This document shows positions 1 through 5,759 of a stretch of 6,396 nt of DNA, in pieces. The position numbers were made by a program, and so were the translations under genes. This DNA comes from Campylobacterota bacterium. GTDB lineage: Bacteria > Campylobacterota > Campylobacteria > Campylobacterales > SZUA-545. How positions within the stretch are numbered: the stretch's first letter is position 1; each line of letters begins with the position of its first letter. The notes under the pieces were generated by a model. It saw nothing but the letters and a program-made list of their open reading frames with translations, had not been told where the DNA came from and did no database searches. The stretch spans positions 1-6,396 of the forward strand of contig JAUPLZ010000216.1 of assembly GCA_030836705.1 (NCBI GenBank), written 5' to 3'.

Positions 1-752
1 ACTACTTTAACCTTTGAAGATTTTTCCATAACGGCATAGTCAATACTATCTTCTGGTATAGCGCTCATAAATTCGTGAGTGATTCGTAATTGGTTATTTG
101 AAATTAGCTGTCTGTTGTCAAAAGCTATTTTTGAAGCTTCATAGATTTCAAGAGAATATTTTTTAAGCTCTTCTAAAAACACTCCGGCTTTAAACATAAA
201 CATGCCGCTGTTCCAATAGTAATTTCCGGCTTTTAGATATTTAGTCGCTGTTTCAAAGTCAGGTTTTTCATGAAAAGCTTTTACGCTCTCGCCGCTACTT
301 TCTATATATCCAAATCCAGTCTCGGCAAATGTCGGCTTTATTCCAAAAGTCACTAGATTATCTTCATTCGCTAGTTCTTTTGCTCTTTCGATAACTTTTT
401 GATACTCCTCTTCGTTTTTTATTAAATGATCAGATGGAGTTACTAGAACCATTTCTTTTTCCGGAAGTGCAAAACAAGCAAGCGCAATAGCAGGTGCCGT
501 ATTTCTGCCAACCGGCTCTAAAAGATATTTGTTGTTAGATTTATTTAGCTCTTCTAGCTGATCTTGTGCCAAAAAATATTGCTCCGCGTTTGAAACTATA
601 AATTGACTGTTGCATACTTTAGAGTTTCGCTCGACAGTGAGCTGAAATAAAGACTTATTATTAAAAAGTTTAACAAACTGCTTTGGCATAAGTGTTCTGC
701 TTATTGGCCAAAGTCTAGTACCGCTACCGCCACAGAGTATTATATTTGTCAT
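1..752 (-). CDS. manC: Mannose-1-phosphate guanylyltransferase (ManC/AlgA type), 3' part missing
   Basis: This enzyme makes GDP-mannose from mannose-1-phosphate and GTP in the cytoplasm, supplying mannose or fucose-type sugars for lipopolysaccharide, capsule or exopolysaccharide. The frame starts at ATG 752-750 and runs off the window, giving 250 residues of a family usually about 455-480 long. The nucleotidyltransferase signature is intact: GGSGTRLWP at residues 8-16 and PKQF at 23-26. EPVGRNTAPA (79-88), VTPSDH (104-109), FHEKPD (160-165), WNSGMFMF (180-187) and SIDYAVMEK (236-244) follow in the expected order. A GGAG ribosome-binding site lies at 764-761, 8 nt before the start. The gene follows dnaB by 16 nt, so it is probably cotranscribed with it. 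The C-terminal cupin domain (mannose-6-phosphate isomerase) expected in bifunctional members is outside the window, so bifunctionality cannot be judged. The family call is firm; the symbol manC rather than algA/xanB/cpsB is a convention. Confidence 0.93.
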   Translation of the reverse strand, partial: MTNIILCGGSGTRLWPISRTLMPKQFVKLFNNKSLFQLTVERNSKVCNSQFIVSNAEQYFLAQDQLEELNKSNNKYLLEPVGRNTAPAIALACFALPEKEMVLVTPSDHLIKNEEEYQKVIERAKELANEDNLVTFGIKPTFAETGFGYIESSGESVKAFHEKPDFETATKYLKAGNYYWNSGMFMFKAGVFLEELKKYSLEIYEASKIAFDNRQLISNNQLRITHEFMSAIPEDSIDYAVMEKSSKVKV

Positions 753-760
753 TGTGTTTT

Positions 761-764
761 CTCC
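761..764 (-). promoter_or_regulatory. Ribosome-binding site of manC
   Basis: GGAG on the minus strand (764-761) lies 8 nt before the ATG at 752, in the 16-nt gap after the dnaB stop. It supports the chosen manC start and expression from the same transcript as dnaB. Confidence 0.65.
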
Positions 765-768
765 GATT

Positions 769-2205
769 TTAGATTATGGGCATATCGATTTTTTGTGTTT
801 CTATCTCTACTGGAATTTTTGTCTCTTTATAATAAGTTTTTTCTGCTTCGTTTGAGATATCAACAAATCTTGTATATTTTTTTTGAAAAAGCATTTTTAC
901 TGTTCCAATAGGTCCGTTTCTGTGTTTGCCTATTATAATTTCCGCCTCTTCTTGATCTTGATGCGTATAGGTAGATTTATATGCTTTGGCTTCTTCTTGC
1001 GCCTTTTTTTCTCTCTCTTTTTCTTCTTTTTCTTTGTAGACGGCGTCTCTGTAGATAAACATGATAATATCAGCATCTTGTTCTATCGCGCCAGACTCTC
1101 TGATATCGCTTAGCATCGGTCGTTTGTCGCTTCTGCTTTCTAAGCCTCTATTTAGCTGTGAAAGAGCAATTATCGGCATCTCAAGTTCACGAGCTAGCAT
1201 TTTTATTCCTCTTGAAATTTCGCTTACTTCAAGTTGTCTGCCGATTGTTGCGTTTGTTCCGCTCATTAGCTGAATATAGTCGATTATAGCAAGGCTTACT
1301 TCCGGATGCTTGCTTTTTAGCTCTCTTAATTTGCTTCTTAATTTATGAATATTTAGCATACCGTCATCATCTATAAAGAGTTTGGAAGAGCTAAAAAAAT
1401 CCATTCCGGCACTTAGGGTACTCCATGCATCATCGGTCAAATTTCCGACTTTTATCTCTTGAAGAGGAATTGTTGTGTGGGCTGATAACATCCTCATCAT
1501 AAGCTGTTCTGCCGGCATCTCAAGAGAGAATATTGCTACGCCGTTATTGCTCTTTAGAATATTATTGGCTATATTTAAAACAAATGCCGTTTTGCCCATT
1601 GCAGGACGGGCGGCTACTATTATCATATCGCCTTTGCCAAATCCGCTTGTTTGCTTATTTAGACCGTAAAAACCGGTATCAACCCCGATTACCAGAGAGT
1701 TTCCTCGTTCTTTGTTTTTGTTTATATGCTCAAGGGTTTCTTTTATTACGGTTTGGGCATCTTTAAAATCTTTGCTTGAAGTTTCGCTTGTGATTTTGTA
1801 GAGTTTTTGCTGTATCGTGTCTATTGCATCATCGCTTGTCATATCTTCTTGCGTGACTACTTTTTTTATCTCGGTTGTTAACTTTACAAGCTCTCTTTTT
1901 AAGAAAAGTTCTTTTAGCTCCTTAGTGTATGCCATTGTGTTTGAAAGCGGATTTGCAGACAAAACATCCAGTAGCGCAGATTCATCAAACTTATTTTTTG
2001 CATGAAGTCTCTTTTTTATAAACTCCTCGTCAATCGGCATATCACTATTGCTTAGCTCTTCCATGGCTTTAAAAATATTTTGATGAGCCGGAAGATAAAA
2101 GGCATCCGCGCCGATTTCGCCAAAAATATCTTCAAAATTTGAAGGCTCAAAAAGTATTGAGCTTAATATGGATTTTTCTATATTTATATTGTGCAGGTTT
2201 TCCAA
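769..2205 (-). CDS. dnaB: Replicative DNA helicase DnaB
   Basis: DnaB is the hexameric 5'-3' helicase that unwinds DNA ahead of the replisome and recruits primase. The protein is 478 residues, a normal length. The N-terminal DnaB domain covers about residues 8-110, a linker follows, and the RecA-like ATPase core begins near 170. Walker A is ARPAMGKTAF (199-208, Lys205). The catalytic Glu lies in FSLEMPAEQ (Glu229). Walker B is LAIIDYIQLM (305-314, Asp309). The DNA-binding/sensor loop SQLNRGLESR is at 349-358, and the arginine-finger region RESGAIEQDADIIMF is at 369-383. IIIGKHRNGPIGTV (423-436) closes the core. Residues 388-421 form a Glu/Lys-rich insert absent from E. coli DnaB, similar in place to the insert reported in Helicobacter pylori DnaB. 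The start is TTG at 2205-2203, chosen because MENLHNINIEKSIL matches the epsilon-type N-terminus and a GAGGAA ribosome-binding site sits 7 nt upstream. It begins 4 nt after the ispG stop. Confidence 0.96.
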   Translation of the reverse strand: MENLHNINIEKSILSSILFEPSNFEDIFGEIGADAFYLPAHQNIFKAMEELSNSDMPIDEEFIKKRLHAKNKFDESALLDVLSANPLSNTMAYTKELKELFLKRELVKLTTEIKKVVTQEDMTSDDAIDTIQQKLYKITSETSSKDFKDAQTVIKETLEHINKNKERGNSLVIGVDTGFYGLNKQTSGFGKGDMIIVAARPAMGKTAFVLNIANNILKSNNGVAIFSLEMPAEQLMMRMLSAHTTIPLQEIKVGNLTDDAWSTLSAGMDFFSSSKLFIDDDGMLNIHKLRSKLRELKSKHPEVSLAIIDYIQLMSGTNATIGRQLEVSEISRGIKMLARELEMPIIALSQLNRGLESRSDKRPMLSDIRESGAIEQDADIIMFIYRDAVYKEKEEKEREKKAQEEAKAYKSTYTHQDQEEAEIIIGKHRNGPIGTVKMLFQKKYTRFVDISNEAEKTYYKETKIPVEIETQKIDMPII

Positions 2206-2212
2206 AAAACTA

Positions 2213-2218
2213 TTCCTC
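2213..2218 (-). promoter_or_regulatory. Ribosome-binding site of dnaB inside the ispG end
   Basis: GAGGAA on the minus strand (2218-2213) forms the last two sense codons of ispG (Glu-Glu), directly before its TAG stop, and lies 7 nt upstream of the TTG start at 2205. The strong site at ideal spacing decides the TTG start of dnaB, and its position suggests that dnaB translation is coupled to ribosomes finishing ispG. Confidence 0.75.
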
Positions 2219-3079
2219 GTTTGCTAATTTTTCCACTTCGTTTAAAAAATACTCAACAAGCTCTTTTTCATCAAGCCTTGCAACTACTTCACCTTTTTTC
2301 ATAACAAGCCCAGAACCCTTGCCGTACGCAATGGCGACATCGGCGTGTTTTGCTTCGCCTATGGCATTTACTACGCATCCCATTACTGAGATATTAAGCG
2401 ATTTTTTGATGTGTTTTGTTCTTTTTTCTATTTCTGCTACCGCGGTAACCAAATCAGCTTCAAGTCTTGCGCAGGTAGGACACGAGATGATATTTACGCC
2501 GTCTTTTGCAGCGCCTGAATCTTTTAAAATGGCTTTTGCCACTCTTATCTCTTCTTCTAATTCGCCGGTTATTGAGACTCGCATTGTATCGCCGATTCCG
2601 TCCAAAATAAGAGCGCCAAGTCCTATGGCTGATTTTATCGTAGCATGAAATGCTGTTCCTGCCTCTGTAACTCCTAGGTGAAAAGGATATTCTACTTTTG
2701 GTCTTAAACCGCGATATGCTTCAACCGTTCTATTCACATCGCTTGCTTTCATTGAGACTTTTATATTTGTAAAATCATTATCCTCCAAAAGCTTTATGTG
2801 ATAAAGCGCCGACTCTATCATAGCTCTGCTTGTTGCGCCGTATCTTGACTCTATTTTTTTCTCAAGGCTTCCTGCGTTTACGCCAATTCTTATTGGTATA
2901 TTTCTCTCTTTGCAGGCTTTTATAACCTCTTTTGTTTTTTGCAAATCCCCTATATTTCCCGGATTTATTCTAATGCAATCAGCGCTTTTTGCGGCTTCTA
3001 TTGCTATTTTGTGATTAAAATGAATGTCCGCTACAAGAGGGAGTGAAATTTGTTTTTTTATCTCTTTTAAGGCGATAGC

Positions 3080-3082
3080 TTA
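3080..3082 (-). other. Premature TAA codon inside ispG
   Basis: On the minus strand the codons read GTA AGC TGT CCT GAT ATA GAA, then TAA, then GCT ATC GCC TTA AAA GAG, translating as VSCPDIE-stop-AIALKE. Both flanks match IspG in one frame. TAA is one substitution away from GAA (Glu), AAA (Lys), CAA (Gln) or TCA (Ser), all plausible at this variable helix position. TAA also serves as the terminal stop in dnaB, the kinase gene and the receptor gene in this window, so a reassigned code is not supported. Confidence 0.95.
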
Positions 3083-3280
3083 TTCTATATCAGGACAGCT
3101 TACTCTTACGATATCGCATCCTGCAAAATAAAGCCTGTTTATCTGCTCAACGGTGGCTTTTATATCATGAGTTTTTGAAAATGTCATGGATTGTACACTT
3201 ATCGGCGCATCACCGCCGACAGCCACATTTCCTACAAAAATTTTTTTGGTTTGGTATCTTTTTATCATTTAGCTTAAATT

Positions 3281-3305
3281 CATTTATTTTTCTACCATTT
3301 TAGCA
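3281..3305 (-). promoter_or_regulatory. Probable extended -10 promoter for ispG-dnaB-manC
   Basis: The only gap of any size between coding regions, 70 nt from the kinase stop to the ispG ATG, contains TGCTAAAAT at 3305-3297 on the minus strand. This fits the TGnTAnnnT extended -10 pattern common at housekeeping promoters of Campylobacterota. A T-rich stretch lies just upstream (3319-3314), and no TTGACA-like -35 is seen, which is also usual in this group. Transcription would start near 3290, leaving a leader of about 20 nt before ispG. Identified by eye only, and short AT-rich matches occur by chance. Confidence 0.45.
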
Positions 3306-3338
3306 GAAAATGCAAAAAAGAATATTTTGCCGCTTTTG

Positions 3339-5219
3339 TTAAAACTCTATTTTGAAAACTGCCCCATTTTCGCCATTTTGAGCGGTTATTTTGCCATTCA
3401 TGCTGTTTTCGATAATAATCTTTGCCATATAAAGACCAAGCCCTGTTCCTTTGCCTTGTTCTTTTGTTGTGAAGTAAGGGTCGAATATTTTATCTACGAT
3501 ATCCAGAGGAATTCCTCCGCCGTTATCGCTTATGCTTATATATTTGGTATTCTCAAAAGTATTAAATTCTATCAGTATTTCCCCGTTTGAATTGCTTCCT
3601 TCTTTGCTTTCTATTGCATCTTTCGCATTTTTGACTATATCTTGAATAACTTTTTCAAGCTCTTGCGGATAGCCGTTTATTTTAAAATCAAAACAGTTGG
3701 CAGTTTTTTTGATAACTATATTTGATTGCTCTAGTTGAGTGTTTAGCTCACTTATTGCTATATCCACAATCGGTTCTATATTAAAAAATTTCTGCTCTCC
3801 CATCGGTCTAAAAAAACTTCTAAAATCATCTATGGTATGCGACATATAATCAAGCTGCGTTAAGGATTTTTCGATTGCATTGTGTAGATATTTTTCATCC
3901 AGTTCGCCATAATTAAAAGCATCTTCAATATCTTGTATATAAAGCCCGATGGCATTTAACGGATTTCGCCAGTTGTGAGCAATTGCTACAATCAGCTCAC
4001 CCATTGCGGCTAGGCGAGATTGCTGATGCATAATTTGTTCGCTTTTTTGTCTTTTTTCAACCTCTCTTACAACTTCCTCTTCTAATTTTGCATTTAAAAT
4101 CTCAAGAGATCTAGTCTTTTTCTCAAGCTCAGCTTGAAGCATTCTTTTTTCGCGAAGGTCTTCGACAAAAGCAAATGCGCCAACGATTTCATTATTGCGG
4201 TTTCTAATAGCCGTGGTATAAAAATAGGCTGGTTGCAGCTTGTTATTTCTATCTATAAGCGTTACTTCATACTGCTGTTTGTCAGGTTTTGTATCAGAAA
4301 GAACAGATTTGTCTTCAAGAAAGCTTTGATCAGCTTGGACTACAAAATCGTTAAGTTTTAATCCTAAAATTTCGTTGTGCTCATACTTAAGCATATTTAG
4401 AAGCTTGTTATTGGCATCTACGGTTTTTCTATTTTTATCAACCACCCAAATACCGAAAACTGAATTGTTGAAAACCTCTTTAAATCGTTGTTTCTCTTCG
4501 TAAATAATCTGCTCTTTTTCGTCTACTTTTTCTGCAAGTTTGAGGTTTTTTTCTTTTTGCTCCATGGTGTATTTATATACTTGCGCATGCATTTGGTTTA
4601 AAGCGCTTGAGATAAGCCCTATCTCATTATTTTCCTTTCCATAAGGAAATTTCATCTCTTTGTCTGGCTTATATAAGCTAAGAGTTTTGGCAATCTTTTT
4701 AAGCGGCGAAAGAAGCTTTGTAATATAAAGACCAAGGAGTAAAAATATAAAACCAAGACCAAAAAGCAAATAAGCTATTAACTCAGTGTATTTTTGCATA
4801 AGCTCTTTGTATCGCTTGCTAGAATAAACAAGCTCCAACTTTCCTATTTTTATATTTGAATTTGGCTGTAATATGTCTTTTTTTACAATAAAATAAGAGC
4901 TGTCACTTGTAGAATATTCTTTGGATTGTAACTCAAAGTCAAGCCTATCTCCTTTGTATATGCGAACTAGCAAAATGTTTGGATTTTCAATCAGCTGGCG
5001 TCCTAATTGCTCTATCTTTTCGTTTAATTCAAGATATATATCAAGTGCCAAGAGCGGCTCTACCGTGTTGGCAATAATATTTGCTTTTTCAAGCTCTACC
5101 TCGAAAAAAGCCTCTTTGTTTACGCGCTCTAGCGTAGCAAAAATGATTGCCAAAACACACAAGGAGATGATAGTGAACGAAAATACTATTTTCCTAGAGA
5201 GTGTTTTGGCTATCTTCAT
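3339..5219 (-). CDS. Membrane sensor histidine kinase (periplasmic sensor, HAMP, PAS, HisKA, HATPase)
   Basis: This is a 626-residue inner-membrane two-component kinase. A transmembrane helix at about 11-30 and another at 148-168 bracket a periplasmic domain of about 118 residues. The segment around NTVEPLLALD (51-60), ENPNILLVRIYKGD (78-91) and KIGKLELVY (124-132) resembles the CHASE8/PAS-like sensor found in YfiN-type proteins. HAMP covers about 169-222, with NEIG at 198-201. A PAS domain follows (about 243-355), then a Glu/Lys-rich coiled coil (360-400). The phosphoacceptor is His415 in AIAHNWRNPLNAIG. The ATP-binding domain has an N box with Asn531 (VKNAKDAI), G1 DNGGGIP (565-571), F box FDPYFTTK (579-586) and G2 GKGTGLGL (589-596), all intact, so it should be active. 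The ATG overlaps the upstream TGA by one base (TGATG), with no clear ribosome-binding site, which implies translational coupling to the YfiR-like gene. No receiver domain is fused and no response regulator follows; ispG comes next. Signal and target are unknown. Confidence 0.93.
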   Translation of the reverse strand: MKIAKTLSRKIVFSFTIISLCVLAIIFATLERVNKEAFFEVELEKANIIANTVEPLLALDIYLELNEKIEQLGRQLIENPNILLVRIYKGDRLDFELQSKEYSTSDSSYFIVKKDILQPNSNIKIGKLELVYSSKRYKELMQKYTELIAYLLFGLGFIFLLLGLYITKLLSPLKKIAKTLSLYKPDKEMKFPYGKENNEIGLISSALNQMHAQVYKYTMEQKEKNLKLAEKVDEKEQIIYEEKQRFKEVFNNSVFGIWVVDKNRKTVDANNKLLNMLKYEHNEILGLKLNDFVVQADQSFLEDKSVLSDTKPDKQQYEVTLIDRNNKLQPAYFYTTAIRNRNNEIVGAFAFVEDLREKRMLQAELEKKTRSLEILNAKLEEEVVREVEKRQKSEQIMHQQSRLAAMGELIVAIAHNWRNPLNAIGLYIQDIEDAFNYGELDEKYLHNAIEKSLTQLDYMSHTIDDFRSFFRPMGEQKFFNIEPIVDIAISELNTQLEQSNIVIKKTANCFDFKINGYPQELEKVIQDIVKNAKDAIESKEGSNSNGEILIEFNTFENTKYISISDNGGGIPLDIVDKIFDPYFTTKEQGKGTGLGLYMAKIIIENSMNGKITAQNGENGAVFKIEF

Positions 5220-5758
5220 CAGTTCGCCGCGAATCTTACGAGCTGATACAGCGAATCGACAAAATCGACTTTATGGTTTTGCAGATTTGGCTTACTCAGG
5301 TAAATGACCGTCGATTTTTCCACCATCAAAGAGAGAAGAAGCCCATGCTTAAGGTTCTCTATGTCGTACGCAAATGTCATAAAGCCAGACTCTTTTGCCA
5401 AGCTGCTCACTCTGTCTATGCCATCGCTTGAATTTAGTGCGTAGACGGCGGTGACTTTTGTTTTGTCGGAGAGATCGGAGAATCTTATCACCTTTATCAC
5501 CAGCTCATACTCTCCCAATCTGTTTTTATATTTATTCTCGACCAGTTTGCGCACCTGCATTGCGGTATGGTAGTCGTTATCATCGTAGGCAATGGCGTAT
5601 ACAATCTTGCCGTCGACAAGCTTTTCGTCCAGCTTTTTGTCAAGAAGCAGGATTTTCGGAAAGATGCTGCTCTGCGCCTTTATCAGCAGGTCGTTGTAGC
5701 TGTAGCCAAACAGAGTTGTTACAAATAAGAATGGAATAATAAGAAGAAACTTTTTCAT
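5219..5758 (-). CDS. Secreted YfiR/DUF4154-like periplasmic protein
   Basis: This 179-residue protein begins with a clear signal peptide: Lys-Lys, a hydrophobic run at about residues 4-17, and likely cleavage near GYS (18-20). The mature part is therefore periplasmic. The remainder resembles the YfiR/DUF4154 fold in pattern rather than in strong motifs. An early KIVYAIAYDDND strand (51-62) is followed by a central strand VTAVYALN (103-110), a turn before GLLLSLMVEKSTVIYLSK, and the family-like tail in which VDFVDSLYQLVRFA stands where YfiR proteins have an INxxAAKxxGLxISSxLLxLA element. YfiR proteins bind and restrain inner-membrane signalling proteins. Its place between a TonB-dependent receptor (1 nt upstream) and a kinase (1-nt overlap downstream) supports that role here. 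It has no cysteines, unlike disulfide-stabilised Pseudomonas YfiR. ATG 5758 is preceded by AAGAG at 7 nt. GC content is higher than in the kinase gene. It could instead be another small periplasmic binding protein; the YfiR call is moderate. Confidence 0.6.
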   Translation of the reverse strand: MKKFLLIIPFLFVTTLFGYSYNDLLIKAQSSIFPKILLLDKKLDEKLVDGKIVYAIAYDDNDYHTAMQVRKLVENKYKNRLGEYELVIKVIRFSDLSDKTKVTAVYALNSSDGIDRVSSLAKESGFMTFAYDIENLKHGLLLSLMVEKSTVIYLSKPNLQNHKVDFVDSLYQLVRFAAN

Positions 5759-5759
5759 C

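Larger units (their letters stand above)
2210..3268 (-). pseudogene. ispG: IspG, 4-hydroxy-3-methylbut-2-enyl diphosphate synthase, interrupted by an in-frame TAA
   Basis: IspG (GcpE) is the penultimate MEP-pathway enzyme. It converts methylerythritol cyclodiphosphate to HMBPP using a [4Fe-4S] cluster and reduced flavodoxin or ferredoxin. The frame from ATG 3268 to TAG 2210 spans 352 codons plus stop, the normal family length, but codon 63 (3082-3080) is TAA. Residues 1-62 carry GNVAVGGDAPISVQSM (13-28). Codons 64-108 read through as AIALKEIKKQ... LVADIHFNHK... CIRINPGNIG, which is conserved TIM-barrel sequence, so no bases are lost or gained. The C-terminal cluster ligands are complete: CPTC (Cys263, Cys266), then GCVVNAIGE (Cys298, Glu305), with the same spacing as E. 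coli Cys270/273/305/Glu312. No ATG, GTG or TTG occurs in codons 64-108; the next is TTG at codon 109, too late to restore the barrel. As written, the gene would give a 62-residue peptide. One base change would repair it, so a sequence error is as likely as a true pseudogene. Confidence 0.93.

Noticed and set aside
2139..2648. A 169-codon open frame on the plus strand opposite ispG and the dnaB start
   Set aside because: It is antisense to strongly conserved IspG and DnaB sequence, rich in Ser/Phe/Ala as expected for a reverse shadow frame, and shows no recognisable domain.
2210..2944. A separate shorter gene starting at TTG 2944
   Set aside because: The sequence upstream to 3268 is in the same frame and is plain IspG sequence; the TTG is an internal Leu codon in GDLQKTKEV, visible as a start only because of the premature TAA.
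3080..3082. Recoding of the ispG TAA as an unusual amino acid or a reassigned genetic code
   Set aside because: TAA terminates three other genes in this window at their expected C-termini, selenocysteine uses TGA and pyrrolysine TAG, and the position is not a catalytic residue.
3312..3330. Imperfect inverted repeat GCAAAA...TTTTGC after the kinase stop, a possible terminator
   Set aside because: The stem is only about 6 pairs, mostly A-T, with a 7-base loop and no following U-run, so it is too weak to call an intrinsic terminator.
4921..5739. Several plus-strand open frames of 76-128 codons across the kinase and YfiR-like genes
   Set aside because: They are shadows of minus-strand genes that carry clear domains and tight operon spacing; the frames show no domain, signal peptide or ribosome-binding site of note.
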